From positions 1-23,466 of the forward strand of contig UQPD01000022.1 in assembly GCA_900542795.1 (NCBI GenBank): a stretch of DNA of 23,466 bases, in the 5' to 3' direction. The notes under the pieces were generated by a model, which had not been told where the DNA came from, did not search any database, and saw only the letters and a program-made list of their open reading frames with translations. This stretch comes from an uncultured Prevotella sp. (GTDB taxonomy: Bacteria; Bacteroidota; Bacteroidia; Bacteroidales; Bacteroidaceae). Shown one piece after another: positions 15,749 through 23,466 of this stretch. How positions within the stretch are numbered: position 1 is the stretch's first letter; each line of letters begins with the position of its first letter. The position numbers and the translations under genes are program-made.

Positions 15749-16360
15749 GTGATTATAGAACAACCCGCCTGCTTTTTGCGATGGCTCTATCCGCGTGCGC
15801 TTTGGCGAATGGACAAAAACGAACGTGCTGTATATCTTACGTTCGATGATGGTCCTATACCTGAGGTGACCCCTTGGGTGCTCGATGTGCTCGACCATTA
15901 TGGCATCAAGGCTACCTTCTTTATGGTTGGCGATAACATACGTAAGCATCCTCACGAGTTTGAGATGGTGAAGGCGCGTGGTCACCGTTTGGGTAATCAT
16001 ACCTTTAATCATATTGGTGGACTCCGACACGGCATACGCTCGTATGTGCGCAATGTAGACAAAGCTAATGAGTATTTGCATACCGACCTTTTTCGTCCTC
16101 CTCATGGATGGATGAAGTGGGAGCAGTACATTATGGTGATGATGCGTTATCGTGTGGTGATGTGGGATCTTGTTACCCGCGATTACTCTACACGCCTTAA
16201 TGGTCGCGACGTGTTGCTTAATGTGCGTCGTTATGCTCGCAATGGTAGTATCATAACTTTCCACGACTCGCTGAAGAGTCAAGACAAATTGCTCTACGCC
16301 CTTCCTCGTGCCATTGAATGGCTACAAAGCCAAGGCTATGAATTTAAGGTGTTCGACTAA
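15749..16360 (+). CDS. NodB-type polysaccharide deacetylase (carbohydrate esterase 4)
   Basis: 203 residues, essentially just the NodB domain. All five family motifs are visible: TFDDGP (D33 catalytic base, D34 metal ligand), GNHTFNH (H84 and H88 metal ligands), FRPPHG (R116), MWDLVTRDYS (D140) and ITFHDS (H172). It should remove N- or O-acetyl groups from peptidoglycan or another glycan. No signal peptide is evident; a short hydrophobic, aromatic N-terminus (FLRWLYPRALWR) may associate with membrane. The start is GTG at 15749, chosen because it retains this family-typical N-terminus. It follows the GT117 gene in the same direction, 94 bp downstream, so a joint envelope-glycan role is possible. 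Confidence 0.92.
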   Translation: MIIEQPACFLRWLYPRALWRMDKNERAVYLTFDDGPIPEVTPWVLDVLDHYGIKATFFMVGDNIRKHPHEFEMVKARGHRLGNHTFNHIGGLRHGIRSYVRNVDKANEYLHTDLFRPPHGWMKWEQYIMVMMRYRVVMWDLVTRDYSTRLNGRDVLLNVRRYARNGSIITFHDSLKSQDKLLYALPRAIEWLQSQGYEFKVFD

Positions 16361-16381
16361 ACACTATATCCTTTAAAAAAT

Positions 16382-16422
16382 AACCCGCAATAAATGGTGT
16401 CTTATTCCATTTATTGCGGGTT
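16382..16422 (+). terminator. Strong intrinsic terminator after the deacetylase gene
   Basis: A perfect 16-bp stem (16382-16397 with 16407-16422), a 9-nt loop, then GTTTTTGTTTCTTT. It is oriented for the plus strand and might also stop the convergent ComM transcript. Confidence 0.9.
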
Positions 16423-16491
16423 GTTTTTGTTTCTTTGCTTGCATACTTGTGACTTTAAAGGCGACCCGGAAATACCATCAAAAACACCTCA

Positions 16492-16559
16492 AAATCGTTT
16501 TAGTTAAGTCGCCAAATTGTTTTAGTTAAGTCGCTGAATCATTTTAACTAAAACGATTT
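16492..16559. repeat. Two direct and one inverted copy of a TTTTAGTTAA motif
   Basis: In the 310-base gap 16361-16670, the 21-nt sequence at 16492-16512 is repeated with one mismatch at 16514-16534 (period 22). The first 16 nt also recur perfectly inverted at 16544-16559. It could fold as a 16-bp hairpin or act as a multi-site binding region. Apart from this and the terminator, the gap shows nothing else clear. Confidence 0.85.
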
Positions 16560-16670
16560 AGGGACAAAACACAAAAAATTATCCCTTCTCTTTCATATTG
16601 GGCTTCCTTATATATATTCTCCCCAACAGGCTGAGGCTGGCGCAAAAATAGGGTTGTGTACCTCAGACTT

Positions 16671-18236
16671 TCACTCTCCCCAATCTCCACGATCGAGGTT
16701 GCGGTAGCTGATAGCCTCTTTGATGTGAGCTGCTTGAATATTGGGGGAAGCATCGAGGTCGGCAATGGTACGAGCAACTTTAAGAATGCGGTCGTAGGCA
16801 CGGGCAGAGAGGTCGAGACGTTTCATAGCACGTGTAAGGGTGCTTTGTGCCTCTTCATTGAGTTGTGCGTATTGTTCAAGAAGGGGACGAGTCATTTGTG
16901 CATTGCAATGAATGCCTTTAATGTCTTTGTATCGCTCGGTTTGGATGGCACGTGCAGCTATGACGCGCTGACGTATTTCGGCACTCGATTCGCCACGAGG
17001 AGCTGTGGCAAGTTCGGTAACGCTTACAGGAGCAATTTCGAGTTGAATGTCAATACGATCGAGTAGAGGACCTGAAATCTTGCTCATGTAGCGTTGTATC
17101 TGCATGGGACTGCATGTGCATGCGTGGTTAGGGTCGTTATAGTAACCACAAGGACAAGGGTTCATGGAAGCTACGAGCATGAATGAGCAAGGGAGGGTGG
17201 CAGAGTACTTGGCGCGTGAGATGGTTATTTCTCGGTCTTCGAGAGGTTGGCGCAGTGTTTCGAGGGCTGTTCTTGAAAACTCGGGTAATTCATCGAGAAA
17301 AAGAACGCCATTGTGTGCCAAACTAATTTCGCCAGGTTTGTAGGTGCTTCCACCTCCTATCAGTGCAACGTCTGATATGGTGTGGTGGGGCGCGCGGAAG
17401 GGACGTTGGGCAATGAGTGAGGTGCGTTCGCCTAACTTGCCAGCAATAGAGTGAATTTGTGTGGTTTCAAGACTCTCTGCCAAAGTGAGTTGAGGTAAGA
17501 TGCCTGGCACACGCTTTGCCATCATGCTTTTACCACAACCTGGCGAACCTATAAGTATAATGTTGTGTCCACCTGCTGCTGCCACCTCAAAGGCACGTTT
17601 CGCAGTTGTTTGTCCTTTAACATCAGCAAAGTCGGCTATGGCTTCGGTCTGTGCTGTGTAGAACTCTTCGCGCGTGTTGACAACAGTGGGCTCAAGTTGG
17701 ATGCGTCCTTGCAAAAAGTTTATTACTTGTGCAAGGTTCTCTACGCCATACACCTTAAGACGGTTGACTACAGCAGCTTCTCGCTCGTTCTCTTTAGGAA
17801 CGAAGAGGGCATCGAACTGTTGCTCGCGTGCTTTAATGGCAATGGAAAGTGCGCCCTTTATGGGACGTATAGATCCATCCAAACCTAATTCGCCCACAAA
17901 GACACTGCGTTCGATTTTTTCCTCACACCCTTTTAAAAGGTTGAGGGCTGAAAGCATGCCAATGGCAAGTGGAAGGTCGTAGCCCGACCCTTCTTTGCGT
18001 ACATCAGCTGGGGCAAAGTTTACGGTGTATTTTATGCGTAGGGGTAGTCTTAAACCACTGTTTTCCATGGCACCCTCCACACGCAGTTTGCTTTCGCGCA
18101 CGGCATTATCGGGGAGTCCTACCATTTGGAAGATTGTTTTTTCCTCTTGCGTATGTATTTCTGTAGCTATAACTTCGAGAAAAACGGGCATGGCAGCTAA
18201 TCCGTTGACTGCCGAGGTGTGGATGGTACTAAGCAT
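16671..18236 (-). CDS. comM: ComM/YifB family Mg-chelatase-like AAA+ ATPase
   Basis: 521 residues, full length. The N-terminal Lon-protease-like domain (about 1-175) includes VGLPDNAVRESKLRV and VFVGELGLDGSIRPI. The AAA+ domain has Walker A GSPGCGKS (230-237), Walker B VLFLDE (311-316), the family signature NPCPCG (359-364) and GPLLDRIDI with R394. A C-terminal Mg-chelatase-like lid follows, with LDLSARAYDRILKVARTIADL. ComM is a hexameric helicase promoting branch migration during natural transformation; in Bacteroidota the role is inferred from the family. It lies 46 bp downstream of the DUF4369 lipoprotein gene on the same strand and may be co-transcribed. Confidence 0.94.
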   Translation of the reverse strand: MLSTIHTSAVNGLAAMPVFLEVIATEIHTQEEKTIFQMVGLPDNAVRESKLRVEGAMENSGLRLPLRIKYTVNFAPADVRKEGSGYDLPLAIGMLSALNLLKGCEEKIERSVFVGELGLDGSIRPIKGALSIAIKAREQQFDALFVPKENEREAAVVNRLKVYGVENLAQVINFLQGRIQLEPTVVNTREEFYTAQTEAIADFADVKGQTTAKRAFEVAAAGGHNIILIGSPGCGKSMMAKRVPGILPQLTLAESLETTQIHSIAGKLGERTSLIAQRPFRAPHHTISDVALIGGGSTYKPGEISLAHNGVLFLDELPEFSRTALETLRQPLEDREITISRAKYSATLPCSFMLVASMNPCPCGYYNDPNHACTCSPMQIQRYMSKISGPLLDRIDIQLEIAPVSVTELATAPRGESSAEIRQRVIAARAIQTERYKDIKGIHCNAQMTRPLLEQYAQLNEEAQSTLTRAMKRLDLSARAYDRILKVARTIADLDASPNIQAAHIKEAISYRNLDRGDWGE

Positions 18237-18282
18237 TTTAATGATGGTTTAGGTATGGGGGTAGATAGAGGGTATTAGAACA

Positions 18283-19275
18283 TCACCATCTGGCTTCGTC
18301 TACTTTGGTTACATCTCTTTGTAGAATGTGTCCTTGTGCGTTGACGAGTAGGAGAGAGGGAACGTAGTGTATGCCAAACTTTTGAACGAGGGGTGAATTA
18401 AAGGCTTGTGCATCGCATACCACGGGGTAGGTAATGCTATCGTTTTGTATGCTTGTGCGCAATGCTTCGCGATTCATATCGAGTGAAACAACCATACATT
18501 GCCATTTACCGCCTAAGGTAGCTAATTTGCGCTTGAGCGAAACTAAGAGCGCACGACTGTCGGTTTGCCAAGTAGCAGTAAAGGCAATAACTAAGTTTTT
18601 ACCTTTAAAGGTTTCAGCGGTTACGGTACGTCCATCTAATGTTTGGCACTTGAAGGTGGGCAAAGGTTGTCCTTCCGCATTTTTAAAGAATGGACGGAAA
18701 TAGGTGTCGAGGTTATTCACCGCACGTTCGCGGGGTTGTGCTTTCTTTAATAAATCGAGTAGGGAAAGTGCCAAGGTTGCATCGGGTGTTTGCACGTTAG
18801 CAAAATACTTACGGAAAACTGCTACGGCTGCCAGTGTGGTTGGTTGTTCGCGTATGAACTGGGCTGCAGCCAAACGCAGATTGCTGGGTGCATCGTTGAC
18901 GTGCTTAATGCGGAAGTCTGACAATTGTTCGTTTTGTTCGGTACCTGTTACTTCTGCTTCGCCAATTTTAGAAGCTTCGCCTTTAATCTTAATGGTATGT
19001 CCAGGTTCGGCAATGATGTAGGTTTGCGTAAAGTTAGGGTAGAGCAGTGTGAGCACAGTGGGAGCTGTGAGGGGACGTTCGTAAGTAAATTTTCCATCGG
19101 ATATCTTAATGGTATCAATGCCATTGAAGGTGCCATCTTCGCTATAAGCATAAAATTCGGCATCGTTGATATTGGCAAATTTGCCCTCAATGCGCACTTT
19201 GTCCTTGCCTGGACCGCAAGCCGACAATAAGAGCAAGGTTATGAGGGTATAGAGGCATGAAATAAGTTTTTTCAT
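18283..19275 (-). CDS. DUF4369/TlpA-like thioredoxin-fold lipoprotein lacking the CxxC motif
   Basis: 330 residues. The signal peptide ends in LLSAC (C20 lipidated). Residues about 25-125 form a DUF4369 beta-rich domain (IEGKFANINDAEFYAY...). Residues about 200-325 form a thioredoxin-like domain with LPTFKCQTLDGRTVTAETFKGK, VIAFTATWQTDSR and the cis-proline YVPSLLLV (P306). Where TlpA proteins read WCxxC, this one has WQTDS (236-240), so both redox cysteines are missing. It is therefore unlikely to be a thiol oxidoreductase; a binding or structural envelope role is more likely. No -7 element was found in the 89-bp gap upstream, so it may depend on read-through from the OmpA/TPR gene. Confidence 0.88.
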   Translation of the reverse strand: MKKLISCLYTLITLLLLSACGPGKDKVRIEGKFANINDAEFYAYSEDGTFNGIDTIKISDGKFTYERPLTAPTVLTLLYPNFTQTYIIAEPGHTIKIKGEASKIGEAEVTGTEQNEQLSDFRIKHVNDAPSNLRLAAAQFIREQPTTLAAVAVFRKYFANVQTPDATLALSLLDLLKKAQPRERAVNNLDTYFRPFFKNAEGQPLPTFKCQTLDGRTVTAETFKGKNLVIAFTATWQTDSRALLVSLKRKLATLGGKWQCMVVSLDMNREALRTSIQNDSITYPVVCDAQAFNSPLVQKFGIHYVPSLLLVNAQGHILQRDVTKVDEARW

Positions 19276-19290
19276 ATATAAAAAAACAAT

Positions 19291-19335
19291 AGGAGAGGAA
19301 GCGAGGCATTTTGTGTTGTCCTCACCTCCTCTCCT
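19291..19335 (-). terminator. Minus-strand terminator after the OmpA/TPR lipoprotein gene
   Basis: Arms 19291-19306 and 19320-19335. The two mismatches become G-U wobbles only in minus-strand RNA, giving a continuous 16-bp stem, followed by a U-tract from the seven A residues at 19280-19286. It lies 29 nt after the upstream stop and 15 nt before the next start codon. Confidence 0.82.
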
Positions 19336-19364
19336 TGAGAAACATGTGTGTTTGTGAGATGGTG

Positions 19365-21062
19365 TTATTTTACCAAACTTTGGAATGTAGCATTATTGAA
19401 GAGGGTGGCAAACTCCAAGTCGGTAGCAGCACGTTTCTTCAAGTTAGCATCTTTGGCAAAGGCATCCTTCAAGTTCGAGATAACTGCGCTCTCCTGATTG
19501 GTGCGAGCAGCTACGATTGCCTTGAGGTAGCTTGTCAAACCATTGGCATTGGTTACATTCTTCAAGGTGTTAGTTGCACTTGCATAGTCCTTGTTCATAA
19601 TTTGTGCCAAGGCTGCAGCGTTGGTATTAACACCCTTCATGGCGTTAGCTGCCTGGGCATAGTTACCAGAGGCAACTTGCAAGTTACCCAAAATTTCGTT
19701 GTAGTTGCCTGCTGTGGTAGCCTTCATCAAATAGTTGTGAGCTTCCTCATTCTTACCTTCAGCCAAAGCAATGAGTGCTTTGTTGGCATTAACCTCAGCT
19801 GCATTAGCGTTAGCTGCGGGCACTTGTGACAAGTAGTTTTTAGCAGCAGCCAAGTCGCCTTGCTTGTATGCTAAGGTCGCCAAGTTGTTGTAAGCGCGGT
19901 AGTCGTTAGGATATTGCTTCACAGTGGTTTCATAGATAGCCTTCTGCTCGGCAGGGTTCTCGCTCAACGTTGCAGAGTAAAGCAATTCTTCAACAGAGAG
20001 TTTGGTTGCGTCAGCTTTATATTGCTCCTGAATTTCATCGTCAGAGCGACCAATGACGTTATAGTTAATGGTCATGCGAGCGCGGCGCAATTCGGGCAAA
20101 ATTTCATCTGCCAACTCTTTGAAACCAGCTGAGAGATTGCGAATTTGCTTTTCGCGTTCTTCAGGATCGGGGTACATAGAGAGTACACGCAAAATTACAT
20201 CCTTATCTTGAATGTTCGACTGGCTAACGAGTTCCTTAAAGCCTTCCCAGTCTTCAGCGGTGTACTTAGAGTCAACATCGGCATCAATCTTAGCGTTCTT
20301 AAGTTGCTTGTTAACGTAACCCTTCGATGTCTTTTCGCGGTTTTGTGCCAATGCCGTGTTAAACTTCGTAGAGCCTTCGGGCGAAGCGTAGGCAGAAACC
20401 TCAATATTCTCGAGCATCAAGCCTTTTTGGTCGGCTTTGATGTCCTGAAGAGTTTTCAAGAAGTCCTTTATTGAAGTGCTCTTGAGTTCGCTGTTACGAA
20501 TATTGGCTTGGTTGATAAGATATTTAATCTGAGCCTGCTTGGTTTGCTTAATGGCATACTGAAATTTGTCGGTAGCCTCTTGTGTGTTGGTGGTAGCGGC
20601 TGCTGCACTGATAAGAGTAGCGGTAGCGAGTACGCCATCGTTCACCTTTACGTCGGGGATGTTTACCTTCTTTTTGCCCACCTTAGCATCGAATGTAAGG
20701 TAGAGCTCACTTTGTTGCATAGCGGGTACGTAGGTAAATGACGTCTTCATGGTGTAGTTGCCACCGAGTTTGTATGAAACCTCAGTGTCATTGCCTTGCA
20801 CTTTTTCACCTTGGAAGGTTGCAGACTGTCCGCTGGTTGATTGGTTCGCATAGCGCAATACGGGAGTTACGGTAACCACGGCTTTTTTCTTCATATACTT
20901 CTCGGGGAAGCGTCCGTTAATGGTTACGGGTACTTTCCCGTCTACAGCTTCCATGGGCGAGGGAGTAACTGTAAAGTTGTCAGCAGTGAGTTCTCCCATC
21001 TTGCTGCATGAAGCAAGCGCCAACGTTCCTGCCAGTGCTAAGAATAAAAATTTAGTTTGCAT
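19365..21062 (-). CDS. OmpA-like and TPR-containing lipoprotein
   Basis: 565 residues from the ATG at 21062. The signal peptide ends in LALASC (C19 lipidated). Residues about 25-145 are beta-rich. An OmpA-like region follows: LENIEVSAYASPEGSTKFNTALAQNREKTSKGYV (218-250), matching the Bacteroidota variant with SPEG and a following N-x-x-L...R helix, and RRARMTINYNV (326-336) as the closing strand. Residues about 355-475 are TPR-like helical repeats, then an Asn/Ala-rich helical tail. It probably sits at the outer membrane, contacts peptidoglycan and scaffolds other proteins; the exact role is unknown. An upstream TTG start at 21095 was rejected in favour of the ATG giving a standard lipoprotein signal. 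It ends at its own terminator. Confidence 0.85.
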   Translation of the reverse strand: MQTKFLFLALAGTLALASCSKMGELTADNFTVTPSPMEAVDGKVPVTINGRFPEKYMKKKAVVTVTPVLRYANQSTSGQSATFQGEKVQGNDTEVSYKLGGNYTMKTSFTYVPAMQQSELYLTFDAKVGKKKVNIPDVKVNDGVLATATLISAAAATTNTQEATDKFQYAIKQTKQAQIKYLINQANIRNSELKSTSIKDFLKTLQDIKADQKGLMLENIEVSAYASPEGSTKFNTALAQNREKTSKGYVNKQLKNAKIDADVDSKYTAEDWEGFKELVSQSNIQDKDVILRVLSMYPDPEEREKQIRNLSAGFKELADEILPELRRARMTINYNVIGRSDDEIQEQYKADATKLSVEELLYSATLSENPAEQKAIYETTVKQYPNDYRAYNNLATLAYKQGDLAAAKNYLSQVPAANANAAEVNANKALIALAEGKNEEAHNYLMKATTAGNYNEILGNLQVASGNYAQAANAMKGVNTNAAALAQIMNKDYASATNTLKNVTNANGLTSYLKAIVAARTNQESAVISNLKDAFAKDANLKKRAATDLEFATLFNNATFQSLVK

Positions 21063-21122
21063 TATTATGAATGTGTTTTTTGTTTCAAGTTTCAAATGGG
21101 GCTATGTGTAGCCTAACTCTTG

Positions 21123-21130
21123 CAAAGTTA
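21123..21130 (-). promoter_or_regulatory. -7 element (TAACTTTG) for the OmpA/TPR lipoprotein gene
   Basis: The minus strand reads TAACTTTGC, a strong TAnnTTTG match. It predicts a leader of about 55 nt to the ATG at 21062. Confidence 0.6.
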
Positions 21131-21224
21131 AGCATTAAAAACATTGCTGAGGCTTTTGGCGTTCACAAAGTATGTTAATACTAAATATATACATTTGATA
21201 TGCAAAAAAGTTGTCTGATGCGAC

Positions 21225-22061
21225 TTATTTTTCAGCAAAGCGTTTACACCATTTTCCACCCACCATGCAGTAGATGCCAAGTGCTACAAAGGGGATGCTC
21301 AATAACTGTCCTTGGTTAAGTCCTATGAGTTGTTGCATGTGGAGTTCCCAAGGTTCTTGCACTTCCTTTAAAAATTCCACAATAAAGCGGAACACAAAGA
21401 TGGTGGTAAGACAATAGCCAAAGAAAAAGCCTGTGCCTATGCGATTTTTAAATTTGGCGTAAAGCCCCAATCCTATTACAAAGAATACAAAGTAGGCTAT
21501 AGCCTCGTAAAGTTGTGCTGGATAGCGCGGTTGGGTTTCATGAAGATGCACAAACACAAAGCCCATGTCGCTGCCTGTGAACTTGCCCACTATTTCAGAG
21601 TTCATGAGGTTTCCCAAACGAATAAAGCATGCACAAATGGGGGTAGCTACGGCTATATTATCGAGTACGCGCATAATATTTACCCCTGTGCGCTTTACGT
21701 AGAGCCAAAGGGCTATCATTAGTCCTAAGGTTCCACCATGCGATGCCAATCCTGCATAGCCCGTAAACTTCCATGATCCATCTGCCATTTTATGTATAGG
21801 TAGCACCATTTCAAGCGGATGGCTCAAAAAGTAGCCTGGCTCATAGAGCAAGCAATGTCCTAAGCGTGCACCCGCCAATATGCCTATAAAACAATAGAGA
21901 AAGAGCGGGTCAAACTTCTCTTGTGGAATTTGTTGTTGCTTATAGAGCTTATACACCACCATGTAGGCGAATGCCAAACCGATGCACCAACACAATGAGT
22001 ACCAACGCACATCAAGCGAACCTATTGAAAAGGCGATAATTGAAGGATTCCAAATGGTCAT
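21225..22061 (-). CDS. lgt: Prolipoprotein diacylglyceryl transferase
   Basis: 278 residues, seven membrane helices. Lgt transfers diacylglycerol from phosphatidylglycerol to the lipobox cysteine of prelipoproteins at the inner membrane. Signature segments are present: RWYSL (R19, Y21), GARLGH (64-69), GLASHGG with the essential H108, RLGNLMNSEIVG (148-159), RYPAQLYEA (179-187), FRFIVEFLKE (R225) and LNQGQLLSIP (248-257). It matures lipoproteins such as the three predicted from this window. It lies 87 bp downstream of ychF on the same strand, with a hairpin between them and no clear promoter of its own. Confidence 0.96.
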   Translation of the reverse strand: MTIWNPSIIAFSIGSLDVRWYSLCWCIGLAFAYMVVYKLYKQQQIPQEKFDPLFLYCFIGILAGARLGHCLLYEPGYFLSHPLEMVLPIHKMADGSWKFTGYAGLASHGGTLGLMIALWLYVKRTGVNIMRVLDNIAVATPICACFIRLGNLMNSEIVGKFTGSDMGFVFVHLHETQPRYPAQLYEAIAYFVFFVIGLGLYAKFKNRIGTGFFFGYCLTTIFVFRFIVEFLKEVQEPWELHMQQLIGLNQGQLLSIPFVALGIYCMVGGKWCKRFAEK

Positions 22062-22094
22062 GGAAAAGTTGTTTTATGGTTATGAGAATTTTAA

Positions 22095-22140
22095 GAGTTA
22101 AGAGCTGCTTCATGTATTTTCAAAAGCATACTCTTAACTC
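22095..22140 (-). terminator. Hairpin between ychF and lgt
   Basis: GAGTTAAGAG (22095-22104) pairs with CTCTTAACTC (22131-22140), with additional weaker inner pairing. The downstream U-tract on the minus strand is poor, so it may be a leaky terminator or a processing site. Confidence 0.5.
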
Positions 22141-22148
22141 CTAAATAC

Positions 22149-23252
22149 TTAAACATTGAATCTAAAGTGCATGATATCGCCGTCTTCAACGATATATTCT
22201 TTGCCTTCAACGTGCAGCAGACCTGCATCGCGTACAGCACTTTCAGAGCCTAAGCGGATGTAGTCGGCATACTTAATCACTTCGGCACGGATAAAGCCCT
22301 TTTCAAAGTCGGTGTGGATAACACCTGCACACTGAGGAGCTTTCCATCCCTTGTGGAATGTCCAAGCCTTTACTTCCATTTCGCCAGCAGTGATAAAGGT
22401 TTGCAGGTTGAGCATGTGGTAGGCTGCTTTAATCAAGCGATTGCAACCACTCTCTTCCAAACCTACGTCTTGCAAGAACATTTGGCGTTCTTCGTAAGTT
22501 TCGAGTTCGGCAATGTCTGCTTCAGTTTGTGCTGCAAGTACCAAGACTTCTGCACCTTCTTCCTTTACAGCCTCGCGTACAGCCTCTACGTAGGCATTGC
22601 CTGTAGCTGCTGAAGCTTCGTCAACGTTGCACACATAAAGCACAGGTTTTGAGGTGAGCAAAAAGAGGTTCTTGGCTACCTTTTGTTCATCGAGCGAGTC
22701 AAATTCTACACTACGTGCGCTCTTACCCTCTTCGAGAGCTGCTTTAAATGCCAAAAGAACCTCGTATTCTAACTTAGCATTCTTGTCGCCACCTACTTTG
22801 GCTATCTTTTCTACGCGCTTAATGCGGTTCTCAACGGTTTCAAGGTCTTTAAGTTGAAGTTCGGTGTCAATAATTTCTTTGTCGCGTACGGGGTCAACGC
22901 TACCATCAACATGTACTACGTTACCATCGTCGAAGCAGCGTAATACGTGGATAATGGCATCTGTTTCGCGGATATTACCCAAAAATTGATTGCCAAGACC
23001 TTCGCCTTTTGATGCGCCTTTCACCAAACCAGCAATGTCAACAATCTCGACTGTGGTAGGCACAATGCGTCCAGGGTGAACAATCTCAGCCAATTTGGTT
23101 AAGCGTTCATCGGGTACGGTAATTACGCCTACATTGGGTTCAATGGTGCAGAAGGGGAAGTTGGCAGACTGTGCCTTGGCATTACTTAGGCAGTTGAAAA
23201 GGGTGGACTTACCCACGTTGGGAAGTCCCACAATGCCACATTGTAAACTCAT
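22149..23252 (-). CDS. ychF: Ribosome-associated Obg-like ATPase YchF
   Basis: 367 residues, full length. The G domain has G1 GLPNVGKST (9-17), the G2-region FPFCTIEPNVG (32-42) and G3 DIAGLVKGASKGEGLGN (72-88). The G4 position reads NVDE rather than NKxD, which accounts for the ATP preference of YchF/Ola1 proteins. A coiled-coil insertion (about 130-200) and a C-terminal TGS domain follow, with TFHKGWKAPQCAGVIHTDFEKGFIRAEVI and the ending EYIVEDGDIMHFRFNV. YchF binds ribosomes and modulates stress responses. The start is ATG 23252, directly before the conserved GIVGLPNVGKS. Confidence 0.97.
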   Translation of the reverse strand: MSLQCGIVGLPNVGKSTLFNCLSNAKAQSANFPFCTIEPNVGVITVPDERLTKLAEIVHPGRIVPTTVEIVDIAGLVKGASKGEGLGNQFLGNIRETDAIIHVLRCFDDGNVVHVDGSVDPVRDKEIIDTELQLKDLETVENRIKRVEKIAKVGGDKNAKLEYEVLLAFKAALEEGKSARSVEFDSLDEQKVAKNLFLLTSKPVLYVCNVDEASAATGNAYVEAVREAVKEEGAEVLVLAAQTEADIAELETYEERQMFLQDVGLEESGCNRLIKAAYHMLNLQTFITAGEMEVKAWTFHKGWKAPQCAGVIHTDFEKGFIRAEVIKYADYIRLGSESAVRDAGLLHVEGKEYIVEDGDIMHFRFNV

Positions 23253-23290
23253 ATCTTGTTATGTTGTATTATTTTTTAGTTTTCAATGGG

Positions 23291-23298
23291 CAAAGTTA
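23291..23298 (-). promoter_or_regulatory. -7 element (TAACTTTG) for ychF
   Basis: The minus strand reads TAACTTTGCCC, matching TAnnTTTG, and predicts a leader of about 35 nt. No gene or strong structure is seen from here to the end of the window at 23466. Confidence 0.55.
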
Positions 23299-23466
23299 CT
23301 ATTTTATTTGCGAAATGCCACTTATGTGCGCGTTTATGTTGTGTATATTACCGAAGTATAGTGTGTGCATGGCATAAAGGATTGGTTCTGTGGATAAAAT
23401 ACAGACTATGTTTCATACGAAAATTATTTGTGCCGTTTTGTAATCTCACAGCATAAGTTTTATATA

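Noticed and set aside
16492..16559. CRISPR-like repeat arrangement
   Set aside because: There are only two direct copies, essentially no spacer between them (1 nt), a third copy inverted, and no cas genes.
21063..21095. Extended TTG start of the OmpA/TPR lipoprotein at 21095
   Set aside because: The ATG at 21062 gives a standard lipoprotein signal peptide; the extension would put 11 extra, mostly polar or charged, residues before it.

Overview
The window looks like chromosomal DNA from a Bacteroidales bacterium, most likely Prevotella or a close relative. Most candidate promoters carry the Bacteroidota -7 element TAnnTTTG, starts lack clear Shine-Dalgarno sequences, and several families are typical of the group: DUF4369 thioredoxin-like lipoproteins, the DUF2723/GT117 membrane protein, and a His-rich leader gene in an RND metal-efflux operon. 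No rRNA, tRNA, transposase, integrase, phage gene or CRISPR array was found.

Layout. Positions 1-143 are a modular AT-rich tandem repeat running up to the start of a membrane-anchored metallophosphoesterase (146-1282, +). A perfect 21-bp hairpin separates that gene from a convergent YhcH/YiaL-type sugar anomerase gene (1405-1857, -), which is back to back with a SotB-like sugar-efflux transporter (2007-3173, +). A large nested palindrome (3188-3574) and a second tandem repeat (3582-3686) follow. A four-gene minus-strand operon fills 3665-9660. In transcription order it encodes a small His/Cys-rich secreted or anchored protein, a periplasmic adaptor lipoprotein, an HME-type RND pump and a TolC-like outer-membrane channel, so it is a complete tripartite heavy-metal exporter. 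A family 2 glycosyltransferase (9764-10684, +) diverges from it. A second, unrelated nested palindrome (10774-10990) separates it from queG (11034-12020, -).

The right half is housekeeping-like: a 1105-residue GT117/DUF2723 membrane protein (12337-15654, +), a NodB-type polysaccharide deacetylase (15749-16360, +), a ComM/YifB AAA+ ATPase (16671-18236, -), a DUF4369 thioredoxin-fold lipoprotein without redox cysteines (18283-19275, -), an OmpA-like/TPR lipoprotein (19365-21062, -), lgt (21225-22061, -) and ychF (22149-23252, -).

The most unusual signals are non-coding. Two long palindromes of different sequence share one design: each arm contains self-complementary sub-hairpins, and each element sits between convergent genes. 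They bracket the metal-efflux/glycosyltransferase block. By hand counts in sampled stretches, that block is richer in C than G on the + strand whichever way its genes point, the reverse of most flanking stretches sampled. This suggests an inverted or acquired segment. Two tandem arrays, about 3.5 kb apart, share the rule 'n copies of TATTACT plus a 17-bp spacer' with different spacers.
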